DNA of 64,000 nt from Pyropia yezoensis (GCA_009829735.1 CM020618.1:22429346-22493345), one strand, 5' to 3'. Shown: positions 20,821 through 34,000, counted from the stretch's first letter. Program-made: numbers and translations. Notes: a model not told the origin generated them from the sequence alone.

Positions 20821-23800
20821 TTGCGCGAGATCCCCACGCTCGCGGTGCTACTCGTTCACACGCTGCCCCTCTCCAGACGCTGCCACGGCCTCTGGGCGCG
20901 TCCTTCTCCTGCCTGAGCTTGCCGAGATGGAGGGGCTGATGGCCGATGCGGAGGACCGGTCGTACCGCCGGGTGCCCAACCTGGACGAGGATTACAACAC
21001 GTGGGCTCTACTTTTCAAAGCCTACCTCGTCACCAAGGACCTGTCACAACCGATAGAGAAGTCGCTGCCGCCCGAGGGAGAGGCGGCCGCGCTGCAGCAA
21101 TACAACCAGAAGGACAGGAAAGCGCTGGCAGAGATCATACTTAGCGTCAAGATCCAGCACCTACCCACGCTGGCGGAGGCTGGGACGGCCCGCCAAGCCT
21201 GGGGCGCGCTGGAGGCGGCGTTTTAGATTGAAAACAGCGCGCGTAAGGTCCAGCTGACGCGTGAACCCGCCACCCTGCGAATGGACGATGGCGAGGCGCT
21301 CATAACCTACGTTGGCCGAGCCAAGACTCTGCGAGCAGAGCTTGCCGGCGCCGGTCACCCAATCGGCGAGGACACGGCGGTTATGCACGTGCTGGCCGGC
21401 CGGCCCTCGGCGTACAAGACGGTCACTACTGTGCTGATGGCGGCGGGGGTCTCCCTCCAGTGGGACGAGCTGCTCCCAGCACTGCTACCCGCCGAAATGG
21501 AGCAGAAGGAGACGGCCCACAAGGGCGCGGGGAGCCGTCCATTGCGTATGGCGCCTATCATCCGGTTTGCAGTGGCGGTGGTGGCCGAAGAGACTCGCGC
21601 GGCTCAACCTCAGCAGGCGCCAAGCAGCTGCTATGCTGGTATTGCAGCAAGCCGGGCCATCGCCGTCACGAGTGCCGCAAATGGGTGGCAGACAAGAAGC
21701 GGCGGAGCGGGGGCGGCGGCGGCCATGGTCAATGCCCTGACGACGTTTCGTCTGGGGCGGTGGCGTTCACCGCCACTGTAAAGGACGCGCGCCCTCCTAT
21801 GGCAGGTCAAGCCGACGCGTCCAGCCAATCCGGGTCGCGTACCTACTCGAGTCACATTTGGATAATTGACTCCGGCGCCAGTCTTCACATGACAAACAAT
21901 TCTTCCCAATTGGTCAACATCTCGACGGACGGGCTCCGTGTGACGCTGGCGAACGGGGAGACGGCCGCGGCTATGGGCAAGGGGTCCCTGCGCGTGTCTC
22001 CCCAGACGGGTATTCCGGTCACCCTTGAGGAGGTGCTCTACGTGCCCAGCCTGGCGGACAACTTGCTGTCCGTGAGGGCAGTGACTCGGCGCGGGGGCTC
22101 GGTCGAATTTATCGGCGATGCCTGTGCGGTGCACATATCCGCCCGTATGGCGATGATGGCGACCCCCAACAGCCGCAAGCAGTACGAGGTCGTTATGCAG
22201 GAGACGCCGGCGGCCGCCGTGGCCTATGGTCAGGCGTCCAGCGAGGTGGCGCGCCTCTGGCACAGGCGATACTGTCACCTGAGTGCCACCAACCTCCGCA
22301 TCGTAAGTAACCTCTTCAAGGGCATGGCGCCATTGCAGGCCACCGACGTCGCGTCTACAGAGGGGGCACTGTGCCACCCGTGCATCGTGGGGCGGATGCA
22401 CGCCGAGTCGTTCCGCGCCAAGGACGCCGCCACGGGCAAGCTCGAGCTGGTCCACATGGATCTCGTTGGGCCCCTCCCGGACTCGCTGGGCAAGGCCCGC
22501 CACTTTGTCGCCGTTCTGGATGACGCGACGGAGCTGGTTGTGGTCTCTACGCTGAAGGCCAAGAGCGAAGCTGGAAAGGTCTGGATCACCCAGCTGGAGC
22601 TACAGGCTGGGGCACGGGTGAAGCGTGTGCGGTGCGAAGGTGCTGGGGAGCTGATATCCGCGGACATGCGGGCGTTTCACGCCCGGCGGGGGATCCGCCT
22701 TGAGCTGACGGCGGCACACACCCCGCAGCAGAATGTGAAGGCCGAGCGCCTCAACCGGACCCTAATGGAGCGAGTACGCTCCATATCAGCGGAGGCCGGA
22801 CTCTGCGAGGAGCTGTGGGCGGAGGCATTCATGGCGGTCGTCTACACATGCAACCGCGCGCACACAAGTGACGGGAAGGCTACGCCACACGAGCGCTTTT
22901 ATGGGAAAAAGCCGGACGTTGCCTGCCTCCGCGTCTGGGGGAGCCTCGCGTATGCGCTGAAACCCACGGGCCAGCAGCGAAAGCTGCAGCCGAAAACAAT
23001 GCTCGGGCGCATGGTCGGCTACGTTGCTGGGGGACAAGCGTACCGTGTCTACAACCCCGCGTCGCGCAAGGTGGTGGTGCGCCGGAATGTTGTTGTGGAC
23101 GAAACGCTGCGCGCACGGGGGGGTACGAGTTCCCCACCGTCCATCTTGGCTCCTGACAGCGGCGCAGATTCGACAACTGAAACCGACTACACATCGAACA
23201 CCACCACGGAGACGCCTGACAGCTCTTCGAGCCAACTCGAGAGCCCCCGATCAACTCCAAGCGAACCTGCGCCGGTCGACCAAGTCCCGGAAACTTCATC
23301 ATCGGACCCTACACGTGGCGAGCCGAATACCTCAATGTTTGGTGACGGGCGCTACCCGATGCGGTCGCGGCGCCCCAAGCGCTTCTTTGACGACGAGCAG
23401 GGGTCAGCCAGCCAAGCAACCATAACGGCTTTTACCAGTGAAGCCCTGCGCACCATACCAACCACAGTCAAGGAGGCTATGGCACGGCCCGACGCCCACC
23501 TGTGGCTCGAGGCCATGCAGGATGAGCTGCGGTCGCTGGCAGAAATCAACGCGTGGGAGCTCACGGATCTCCCGCCGGGGGCCAAGCTGACCGGTAGCCG
23601 CTGGGTATTTGACCTGAAGCGTGACGCGGCCGGCAATGTGGTGCGCTACAAGGCGCATTTTGTTTTCCGCGGCTTCTCACAGAAGCCCGGCGTCGACTAC
23701 GACGAGGTCTGGGCGCCCACGCCGGCGAGGGCGACCGTGCGCGCTGTCCTTGACCTCGCGGCCGCGAGGAACATGGAGATCCACTGCCTGGACATCGAGA

Positions 23801-25038
23801 CCGCCTACCTCAACGCCATAATGGACAAGGACGTGTACGTGGAGAAGCCGGAGGGCGATGCGGTGGGCGGCAAGAAGCTGGTATGGCACATCCTCCGAGC
23901 CTTGTACGGGTGCAAGCAGGCTAGCCGCCTGTGGGGTAGCCACTTTGCCACCACGCTGGTCAACGCGGGTGCGGTTCGCTCAGCTACGGACCCCTGCCTC
24001 TTTGTCTGGAGCCACGCGGTCCACGGCGTACTTTTCATTCTGGTACACGTGGACGATGTACTGCTGTCAGCCAAGGATCGGGCCTGAATCAAGACAGTTA
24101 AGGACGTCATCACATCGGCTTACACCATCCGCGACCTAGGGGAGGTGAGGGACTTCCTACGTATGCGCATCACCCATGACCTGGCGGCGCGCACCCTCAC
24201 GCTGGCGAGCCCAGGCTACGCCCGCGCCTTGGTCGTGGCGCACGGGCTGGGCAGCGCCAACTCGGCCAAGGTGCCCATGGCCCCCGGCGTGGTGCTGGCC
24301 TGCACAGGGGCCGAGCTCCAGGACGAGGGCGGGCCCGCGTACGCGGAGCTAGTGGGGGGCCTGCTATATCTGGCCACCACCACGCGCCCAGACATCGCCT
24401 TTGCTGCTGGCGTGCTGTCGCGTTACATGCATGCACCAGAGGGCGGGCTCTGGCGCGCCGCCAAATAAGTGCTGCGGTATCTCGCCGGCACGCTCGACAT
24501 GGGTCTCTGCTTTGGCGGGGGGGGGGGATCTGGAGGCGTGCTGCGACGCGAACTTCGCGGCCGACAGGGAAACGCGCCGGTCCACGACGGGTTGGCTGTT
24601 CTGTTGGAACGGCGCCGCGGTGTCCTGGTGCAGCCGGCGGCAGCAGACGGTGTCGACCTCCACGGCAGAGGCGGAGTATATCGCCGCTGCAGCGGTCACA
24701 AAGGAAGCCCTGTGGTTCTGCAAGCTGCTGGTTGACCTGGGGGAGCCTCTCACGAAAATCAAGATCGGGGAGGACAACAATGCCTGCCTGGCCATGGTGT
24801 CCAACCCGGAGGGCACCGGGCGGGCCAAGCACATTGATATCGCACACCACATGGCGCGGGACCGTGTTGCACGCAGGGAGGTGGCCTTCTACCGCCTTCC
24901 GACGACGGAGATGGCCGCCGACGGCTTCACCAAGCCGCTGCCTGTGGCCGCCTTTGCCGCGTGCCGCTCCCGCGTCGGCGTACGAGCCCACCGGAACGCG
25001 ACGCGAGCGTGAAGGGCTGGGATACGGCCGTGGGGGAG

Positions 25039-25140
25039 TGTTGGCATGCCAGGTGGCGGCCGCAATCCCATCACGTGTCAGCCGCATTGCTGGGGTAAGT
25101 CGGGCTTTGAGTGTCATGGCCTGATAGTATTGACACGGCT
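25039..25140 (+). repeat. 3' LTR of the copia element, only the start is recognisable
   Basis: Begins TGTTGGCATG after a purine tract and matches the 5' LTR for about 100 bp, then continues with unrelated sequence. The outer border is therefore not resolved, and no target duplication could be assigned. Confidence 0.6.
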
Positions 25141-27388
25141 CTCCAAACTGCGTTTGGGGTTATTGAGTACGAGTACGACACACCCTACATTCAGACCAAC
25201 TGCATCACCGTTCCTCTCGCTCAAACCCTACCGGCCATCGAATGCTGAACTTGTCGCCACGGTCTCCTAGTGGCTCTGCCCTGGTAGTTGCTGCCCGCTC
25301 AGCCCATGTGTGATGGTGTGCTGGCGGGGTGGGACGCAGGCACCCCCAGCGAAGCGACTCCCGTGAGCGCCCTCGCCGCTTACAGCAACGGCCGGGCCTT
25401 CCCCGACGAGGCAGGCCAGTCAACAAGGTTGTTCCTGCAGCCGTCCTCTCACAAAATGTGCACTCACAAGACGCCACCATGACGCCAATAAGACGCGTCA
25501 ACAAGAGCCTTCGAGAAACTTCCAAGCATCCATGCAGTTTCTGGTCTGGCGAGTCATTTATCAGGTTAAAGCATGAAAGTATCTTGATTCATGATCCGGA
25601 GACTGCTCTACATATCTACTGTGCGTCGCGTAAAAAGTAGACGTGCACGGGTCGTGCAGTGTGGGTTTGATTGGTCAAGTGACCGATATTTGACATGATC
25701 ACGACACAAGCACGTCCTTTTTTTACGAGACGCACTTTAGCATTCTCGCCGCGGTCTTGTGTGCTGGACTCGTGTGGCAAGTCGAAAGAAACCCTCGCTC
25801 CGAGAGGGCGATCAGAAGTTCTCTGTGAAGTCGGAGAATAACAGCAGTCGTGGCTTGACACGTCAGCGATGACGCCTCATCGTCGCCCGTCCTCGCCCGC
25901 GTTCCCCACTCGGTCGTATTGTTGCCCTTTCCTCAAGAAGAGGCCAACAAGTGCCCAAGAAGAGCCCGCACCCCCTCCTTCTGATTGGCTGACTCTATTT
26001 CAGAGAGGGGCGCTTTTTCCAGCCCCGGACTCGACCAATGAGAGCGAAGCCCAAGGGCGTCTTTCTGAATCGCCCTTCAACAAGCTGCCATCAACAGCCC
26101 CCCTCAGAGAGGCCGTCAGGGCACCCCCGCGACAAGACGCCCAAGAAACCAACAAGTGCCCCGAGCCTCACCCAAATTTGCCAGACGTGCGCCCAGCCAT
26201 TGCGACATGCAAGAAGCGTTCTTGAGGGGCACGCTGCATGAGCGGATCGAAAAACAGTGGGCACGGCCCAGAGGCAAGACGGCATCATTCGGGATACCGT
26301 TGAATGCGTGAATGGGTTGACGCCCTGGGAAGACAGGGCTTCCTGGCAATCTGAGGGAGACTCAAGTTCTGGAGCGCCCCCCTGAGAAAGAATCGATTGG
26401 AGGATGGGATCTCGAGTGTTGGATGTATGCGCCCTCGGCGAGCATTAGACAAGATTTGACTGGCCTGACAAAACTCGGTCACATTGGCTTTGAGCACACG
26501 AGTCTGCTCAGTCTGGGAACCGCCTCCCTCGGTGCTCCGCGGTGGGGAGAGGAGCCCTGCCAGCAATACTCATCAGGAGTCTATTCCTTTGTGATGCTTT
26601 TCTATAAAATGCCCGGACACCGTGCTGCGGCGTTTCTCATGTCGGATGTGGACCACTAAACTCGATTGCAACACGTATACAGTTCGGCCAATAAAAAGCC
26701 AGGGCGTCCTCGGCCCGGGGAGTGACACGCGTCTGTCTCTCATGGTCGTTCACAATCCCAGCGGGCAATCCGATTGTGTGAAAGCGACCAAGGTGTCTGC
26801 AGTCATCTGCTGCCCATTGCCAGAGCACAGAAGCCGCGATCCGTGGTTTGCGGCACGGCTCGAAGAACTTTGACCTCCTCACACAAATTCTCTTACTCTT
26901 GACTTCAGTCGTCTTCACGGGTCGCATCCACTAAAAGCATGGCTTGATCATAAGGCGCAGCAGGTAACTCCGCACTTGAATGCGCAATTTAGCAATCTCA
27001 GTACTCGGTGCGCACTGTCATTGAGGGGCATCGACGTATACGGCTTTGGTGGCCTCAGCGGAAGCAGTAGCATTGCTCGAGGCAGCGCCTACCATGTACA
27101 TCGAAGTGCATGCCTGCAGCGCTTCCTGCCCGAGTTATCCCACCTGGCAATGCACCCGCTCAGCAAGTCTGCCACACGACGTCAGGCTTCCAGGCCGAAT
27201 AAACAAAACAACCCCGCCACGGTGTGCGTCTCATCTCACACACTGAGCAGCATGTCTGCGTCCTGTAGGTTGCACTGGTAGCTCTTCACTCTCCAGCTGC
27301 ACTGGCGCTTGGATTTGCCAACAGTATGGGCGTCCGACCTTGGCGCGAAGCGACAGCGGCTAGCTCAGCGTGCTTTCCTCGACGGCAT
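25141..27388. other. No supported gene
   Basis: Average-GC DNA downstream of the copia element. Frames of up to about 118 codons occur (for example 25869-26225, plus strand) but show no family features or bias. Part of it may be old transposon sequence. Confidence 0.4.
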
Positions 27389-27393
27389 GCGCA

Positions 27394-27400
27394 TATAAGG
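27394..27400 (+). promoter_or_regulatory. TATA-like box ahead of the SET-like ORF
   Basis: TATAAGG about 150 nt upstream of the ATG at 27546, followed by a short palindrome (TGTCCGCTGGACA). A core promoter role is inferred from position only. Confidence 0.35.
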
Positions 27401-27545
27401 GGACTGTCCGCTGGACAGGGAGAACAGAGTCGCTCGGTCGGTCACAGCCTTTCGCGGGCACATATCATCTTCGATCGTACCTCCTTTCCTTCTTCCCTCA
27501 CCGTCACACCATCGACTTCCACACTTCCTCCCCCCGCTCGGCCTC

Positions 27546-28172
27546 ATGAGCTGGGAACCTCTGGAGGAGAGACCGGCCTATACCCGTGTGCCCCGCTATC
27601 TGACAGCGGCGCTACCTGGCCTGCCGGGCGTAGCGCAGGCTCGAGGCCTTTGCGACTTGGCGCGCCAGCCTGTTGACTTCTGGCCTGCTGCGGCCGCTGA
27701 CATACTCGCCTATGGAGTTGATCATCGGGCGCTTCTCGCTGTGGATGCGGACGCCAGCGACAAGTACGTGCGTCGTTCCTCTATGGCTGGGGCCGGACGA
27801 GACCTCTTTGCTGCACGTGACGTTCTGCAAGGGGAGCTGATCTTGCCCTTCTACGGCCAAGTGGCCTACCACGATCGGATGCCGCTGCATACGAAGCAGA
27901 CCGCACTGAGGAGGACAAGCGGTACGGTGACAACGCGCTACCTAGCAGCCTTTGTGCAACCGCCCAGTACTGGGGCAAGCGATCGCTGCAGGTGCGGACG
28001 GGTGCTCGCTTCTGGGACGCGGGACCTGGGCTACCCGCTGCAGCTGACCTTCTTGTCTCTGTCGTTCCTCCTCTGCTTTGTACCGCGGGCTGGGCCAACT
28101 CCCCGCAGACCGGGCATCTTCCGCACGCTGAGTTTTACCAGCGTCCGGAACCCTTCGAGTCGCTGGAATTAA
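27546..28172 (+). CDS. SET-domain-like ORF, probably truncated
   Basis: A 208-codon frame from MSWEPLEERPAYTRVPRYL. Residues about 82-110 (GRDLFAARDVLQGELI, then FYGQVAY) match the first strand motif of SET domains (G-G-LFA----G--I--Y-G), the methyltransferase fold that binds S-adenosylmethionine. The later catalytic motifs (NHS and the C-terminal tyrosine) are not seen, and the frame decays into Arg/Pro/Leu-rich sequence near a LINE fragment on the other strand, so the domain is probably cut. SET-like genes can travel within transposons; the dense elements here make that possible. A short C run (CCCCCC) lies about 10-15 nt before the ATG. Confidence 0.4.
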   Translation: MSWEPLEERPAYTRVPRYLTAALPGLPGVAQARGLCDLARQPVDFWPAAAADILAYGVDHRALLAVDADASDKYVRRSSMAGAGRDLFAARDVLQGELILPFYGQVAYHDRMPLHTKQTALRRTSGTVTTRYLAAFVQPPSTGASDRCRCGRVLASGTRDLGYPLQLTFLSLSFLLCFVPRAGPTPRRPGIFRTLSFTSVRNPSSRWN

Positions 28173-28640
28173 GGAGACAGGAGGGGAGAGGCGCGAATGA
28201 TCGTGGCCCGCATGGCGGGCCGCGACACCAGGTTGAACGCGTGGGAAAAGTCCAGCTGCAGGACTGCCTCGACGGGGTGGAGCGCGAGGCAGGCTGTCAG
28301 ATCATGGGGCGCGAGGCAGGTCCTGCCGCGTCACACACCGTGCCGGTCAGAGCCGATTCCACTAGCTTCCGCATGACCTCGGACACGCCGATGGGTGGCA
28401 ACGTCGGCAGCCAGTCGGCGCCCGGCCCCCCCGGCTTGGTGAGCAGCAGGAGCTTGGCGCCGCAGGGGGCATCCGCTTGCCCGCAGCATTGCCTGTCAGC
28501 AGGAGCGCGACCGAGACCAACGGGTTCCGCCCGTCGTCGCGGAGCGCGTGCAGGTGCTCCATGCAGGGGCCCGACGGCCCCGGCGCGGACCTCTTCGGGG
28601 CGCGGCGGATCGCCGTCGTCACGGTGGCCCGCGTAATCTA
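28165..28640 (-). mobile_element. LINE-type reverse transcriptase fragment
   Basis: On the minus strand, a stretch near 28560-28620 reads AIRRAPKRSAPGPSG followed by MEHLHAL, the fingers-region signature of non-LTR reverse transcriptases. Further along, 28266-28225 reads LQLDFSHAFNLVSR, the catalytic motif A with its aspartate. The two lie in different frames, so the copy is degenerate. No poly(A) tail, endonuclease or target duplication could be defined. It probably interrupted the SET-like locus. Confidence 0.55.
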
Positions 28641-30567
28641 CCGTGGCGTGGTGGCGCGCGCGCCGAATGCCGCCGCGGCGGCCAGGTCCACGGAGAGCGC
28701 GACCTCGAGGCTGGCGGTCGTCGCCTTCGTGGACGATGCCGACAGGTGGAGGGCGTCGGCCTGGGCGTAGATTGCGACCGTCTGCGGCGCCAGCGCACTC
28801 GCCGCAGTGCGCGACTCTGCGCCCGGGTGAGGCTCCGCGCGTCAGCTCGGACGAGAAGGGACGGGGGAGGGGGGGGGCGGGAGCCGGTTCGGCGGCCGCT
28901 GCCGACGGCGCAGGCTGGAGGGAAGCGCGCGGGGCCGGCCGCCAGATGCCTGCATCGCGGGCGTCGAGACCGTCAGAGAAGTCACCGTCCAGCAGGAGGG
29001 CGGCGCGCGCCGCGCGCGAAGGCTGTTGGGCGGGCGGGGCGCCTGGGCGGGGCGGGCAGGGCCCGCGTAGCAGTAGGCGCGGACTTTGTCCGTCACATTA
29101 AAGTGTTTCACGCACAGTACCACCACGCGGACGTGCCGACGTCAGGACGAAATGCGGAACTTGCCCAGCTACTGCCCAGTGCTCGTTTAAGGCTCCCGCG
29201 GCGGGCCCTACTGATACAGACGTTCCTGAGGCACGTTCTGACAGATTGTAACGTTATGTGGGAAGCGGAACGGGTTCTTTTCGCTCACGGGACCCGACGT
29301 TGGGCCGTCTTACCAGACTTCAAGAAGTGGTGGGACCAGTCCAAGGGATCGCCGCCACGGCGGCCCGTGCGACACAAGTAACCCCGCACTGATCGCCGCC
29401 GCCTCTCAGACAACCTTGGTGCAAGGATGCCCTTCCTGCTCGAGTGTTGGAAAACCAGGACCATTCCTCCAGACGCTGCCGTCGTGCTGGAGAGTCACGG
29501 AGTCACGCCGGATGTCCTGGCGGGATGGGTGTCCCCCGCAGCAATGAAAAAGCTGGCCATTTAGCGAGTCAACAACATGAAGCGGTACTACGCAGCCCAA
29601 AAGCGCACCCGAGAAGAAGCAGTATCGGAAGCAGTCCCCGTCGCCGAGGTCGCCAGACGGACTACCAGTGGACAAGGTCGCAAACGTGTCAACCGAGACG
29701 GGGGGAGCGCTGGGGCCACGACATTGGTGGGCGAGCACCGGGGCCCCCCGCGTGGCAGTGCCAGCCGCAGCCGAAACCGGCGACAGAAACGCAGGAGTTC
29801 CTGGAACGAGGCGGACTCTGTCGGAAACGCAGGTGATGGGCGGGCGGGGGCAGCACCCGACCCACCCCGGCTCCCACACACACACAAGTGGACTGTTCGA
29901 CGGACACGGTAGTGGGTGAACCGATTTAAAAGGGAATTGAAGAGACACAAAAACCACGGTGTGCGGGAGCATTTTTTTTTTTTTCTCACGCTTTATTTGT
30001 TGGGCATTATACCGCCAATCTATGCAGACAACAACGAAAGGCAACAGAGCACGATTTACTAGACCAGGTAGGGCGTGACGGGCAGGCACTCCCACTTTGC
30101 GGAACAGTCTTGCAACCACTTCTCACTCACACGGGACGCTCGCCCCTGACGATGACCCACCGCGGAAGCCTTCGCCCCTCGCCACCGCCCGCCCTTCTTA
30201 GCCACTTTTGCACCGCCTACGACAACCATATCGACATTGTCAGCGCCGTCGTCCACCCACACTCCCCCGGCAACGATGATGTGGGCGAGCACTTCGGTGG
30301 GGTTCATCCGTCGTGGTGATCCCAAAAGACCCCAGTCGCAGGCCCTTGAGCAGCGTCACACCCGCCGCGTGGGCCTGACGGGCTCACAGAATCGCTGGGA
30401 ATGAAGCGTGGTCAAACCATCGCGTCGTCTGGCTGACGAGGCCATCGCATGGCTGGCGAAGGCACCGCACCCGACTTGTGAAGGTGTGTAGGTAATTACA
30501 ACTTCTCGCCCCTCACCAACCCCCCCCCCCCCCCCGTAAAAGTAGTCCATTTGTCAATTGTTGGTAA
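28641..30567 (+). other. Unassigned coding-like frames and intergenic DNA
   Basis: A plus-strand frame ending at 29381 contains VGADFVRHIKVFHAQYHHAD and LPDFKKWWDQSKGSPPRRP. A second, from about 29577 to 29912, reads MKRYYAAQKRTREEAVSEAV and then basic sequence. Neither is recognised; they could be the far side of the locus split by the LINE fragment. A T-rich run lies near 29972-29984 and an 18-nt C run near 30518-30535. Confidence 0.3.
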
Positions 30568-31085
30568 AATGCAGAAGACCCTCAAATCCATGTTGGACTT
30601 ATTATCAAGCAAAGTATCCCTGACTGAGGGAATTCGAGATCAAATGCAAAAGGAGAAACGTTTCAAGCTAGCTGCCTGCTGTCCTTTGCATGGCACGTGT
30701 TGCCCCCTGCTTGAGGTCAATACTGCCACACTCCGCTCTTCTCAGTTTCGACCGACCCGGTCGGCCCTGAGAAGGGGTTTAAGAGCGCGTGTTGCTTTCG
30801 CCGGGGGCGCGACTTGCAGTCCCCCTGCACGTCTCGTTGACGTGGAGGCGGTCACGTCGACCGCAACTCCCCTTAAGGCTGCCCACTTATCAGCTTGCAC
30901 TCACCGCAGCGCCCTTCATGACTACTTTTCCCCACCTAAGGACCAACACATCCAACTTTCCTTACTGGGGGCCCCACACCATCCTAGGGAGGCCGCTTGT
31001 CTTCCCCCGTACCAATTTCTTCTCAACTAGAGGTGGGCCTCGAGCAGCTGTTCCCGGTTTGCCTCCCCCTGACTTAGGGGGAGCC

Positions 31086-34000
31086 ATGGCGAGCCAGGGG
31101 TTGGAGTCTGACTCCCTGGATGTGCGTAAGGAGGAAACGCCTCGCGTTGCAGCACCCACCGGACCTTCCGACGGAAGCTCCGCGGCTTCCCCGGGGGGTA
31201 GGACGCCTGCGTCACCGACGTTTTTGGGATGGCGGCGGGGTCTCCCCCAGAGGTAGGCCCCGTTACTCCACGAGAGGCATTGGGGCGGTGGTTCTAACCT
31301 CCTCGGCCTCTGTACGAGGATTGTTTGACTGTGACCCGCTGTGGCCGACTTGGCCCAGCGATGAGTCGGGTCTGGGGACGCCTATGGGAGAAGCTCCCTC
31401 GTAGGGTCGGATCCCCCCCCGACTTCAAGATGGGCTATTTTCCCTTACTGGACGACGAGGAGGTCGAGAACGTACAGCGGCTCAACAACTGGTAGCAGCA
31501 CGGGGGCACTACCGCGGGCCCCGTCGACACACCGACCTTCACTTGGGATGCTGTGGCAACTCGCCCACCCTACCTCCGGTCATCGGACCCGCATGTCCAT
31601 CACTTTGACGCGCGTTTGTAGAAGGACATCCGACGAGGTCCCTACTTGGTGACCTCGGCTCAACTTGAGTTTGCGTTCCAAACGCCGGCGACTAAGGAGC
31701 AGTACAACCCCAAGAAAACAAGAGTGGTGGCCTCAAGTTGAGGTCCCTTATGGGATTCCCGCGTTGCTGCCGCGGATGGTTGACCACTTCGGCTCCATCA
31801 TCTTGACGGGTGCCCCGGACCACGTAGTGTTCGCCATGTTGGCTACAGTGTGGCAACTCAAGGTCATGTCGACCAGGGTGGGTTGCGTGCAAGTACGCGG
31901 GATCTTCTGGCATCTGCCACCCCGCCTGCTCCAAGGTTTGGAGCAGCTCACCCCTTAGCAAGTTGCTGAGGGCTGCCCGGAAAGCCGGGGTGCAGGCCGG
32001 CCCAAAAACCCCCCAGCTGTATCTGTGTCATTGATTTCTGATCTGCGGCCCAACTGCGGCAGAACTCGCCCCACGCAGGGGGGCAGAGCGCGCCCTACTA
32101 GGATGGGGGACAAATTGTCGGACCCGTTCTTCCCTTTGCAGTTGATCCCGAATTTCCCTCAGTCAGAGATACTTTGCTTGATAGTAAGTCCAACGTGGAT
32201 TTGAGGGTTTTCTGCATTTATCGTCTTGAATTTTCGTATGGCACGGTGGGCAGGTGCTGTGGAGGGAGGTTCTGAGTTGCGAGATTCTGAGGGGACCCTG
32301 GGGGGATAAGGGGAGGGATAGCGGGGCTTGGCTCTGCTTCCCCGTCCCGACCAAGAAACTGTTGGCCCACACACCATCTTCTTGTTTGCTCGTGGGGGGA
32401 TTGCCCCACAACAGAGACAGCATATGTGCGACTTGCACTTCTTACGGTTCCCCCGACACGGGATGCAGCCCGTGTGCACCGCCCCAAGTTGGGTGCTGGG
32501 TGCAGGAGTGGTTTTTGCCACATTTGGTGGAGCAGCAGGGGACGTAGGTAAACTTTACATTCGGGTGCACCCGGGTGCTGGGGGCCCTTTGTCTCAGAGG
32601 AACGGTGGTCTTGGACTGCGTCGTTCGGCTCGTTCGCCAACACGGCTGGATCGGACCCCCCGTCGTCTGGGGAGTACACGGGTGACGCACGTACTTCAGT
32701 GCCTTTGAATACTGGTGAGACACAGGTACGTGTACCTGGGGTCGCAGAGGGACTAGAGGTCCCTCAAGCCAGCAGGACTGGGAGTACGGGCGGGCAAGTG
32801 GCCACCCCCACTCAGTCGGGAGTTCATTCGGGTGACACCCACGATGATGGTGGGCCGAAGTTCGGCCACCGGGTGGTACACTCAACGGAAGCGTCCCCGA
32901 GGTGAGAGGATTGTCCCCGCGGGATCCCCTCGGGTTGAAGCCAACTTTGGCATGGAGCCATCGCCAACTAGGCTTTCGAAGGATGGCGGAGCTCCGCTGG
33001 TCGGTGATGGGCTTGCGCCCTTGCCGCCGGTTGAGACCCGTGAGGATCGTGGCTCCCCCTCAGGTGGGCACCCGGAGCCTGACCGAGACTCAACTGGAGT
33101 CGAGAACCCTATCCTGGCTGAAGCTTTCCGTCGAAAGGCGACGCATGTGTTGCTGCAGGCTTTGCTGGAACTGGTGGTCACGATGACGAATGCCATTCTA
33201 AATCAGATTGTGGCGAGTTTGCCGCATGGTCTTGATGTCCAGACCGGAGTGGGGCTCTCGAGCCCACAGACGCTGTGAACAATCCACCGTACGCCTGTTT
33301 CGGGGCGTCTCGAACAGGGATCAACCCCTGGGACTCCCAACTTGGGAACCGCGGGGATGTCAGCAGGTCGAACGCCGAATACAGGGGCGTCTCCTGTAGA
33401 GATGCCGGGGGTTACACCCAGCCCGCCGGTGCTGACGGCACAGACGGGTCAGTTCACCCCTCTGCCCCAGCGTCTATTTCCTCAACGTGCGGTGCCGCCC
33501 AAGATCCAGGTAGCGAGCCCGGTCAACCAGGGTATCTTTGACTGTGAGGCCTTCGCCCTGAACAACAAGTCGGTGGCGTATGGCCCTGTTCAGGCCCGAG
33601 CTATGGGCCGTGCCAAGTAGAATGTAACTCACTCTTTGGGCACAAAGCGGAGTGGGCTGGAACTCCCCACCTCCGTGTCTTTGAGTTCCTACGTGGTTTT
33701 ACAAAACCCTGTGACGACAATGCGAAGAGTGAAGGCATGGGTTTCTACATGCTACAGGAATTCACCTGGGGCGACTTCCGGACGGAAAATATGTCCGTCA
33801 TGCTCAGTTCCTTAAGTGGAGGAGCTGGTGAGGTGACGTCCTACCTAGAGCTCATCAACTAGCTGTTGAGGGCTATGGTTGATGAAGCCGCGTTGGCTTC
33901 TCAAGTTGAGGAATTGACGCAGGCGCACCAGGAGGATAAAGCGGACGAGTTGTCCTTCGCGGACCGAGTCCGTAAGCTTGACAATCTCTGTGGTTTTCTT

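Larger units (their letters stand above)
20491..25140 (+). mobile_element. Ty1/copia retrotransposon, broken
   Basis: The domain order gag, protease, integrase, reverse transcriptase, RNase H identifies Ty1/copia. Gag (NTWALLFKAYLVTKDL) lies around 20.9-21.8 kb, the protease motif DSGASLHMTN near 21.87 kb, integrase with its zinc-binding start (WHRRYCHLSA) at about 22.25-23.1 kb, reverse transcriptase (SRWVFDLKRDAAGNVVRYKA, YGCKQASRLW, HVDDVLLS) at about 23.5-24.1 kb, and RNase H (STAEAEYIAAA) to about 25.0 kb. A purine tract (GGGGGAG) precedes the 3' LTR. The reading frame has about four interruptions, so the copy cannot be active by itself. It is moderately old: its LTR starts differ at 5 of about 100 positions. 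Confidence 0.9.

Noticed and set aside
31300-32000. Possible displaced reverse transcriptase of the older gypsy remnant
   Set aside because: No catalytic YxDD-type or other polymerase motif could be seen; the stretch remains unassigned.
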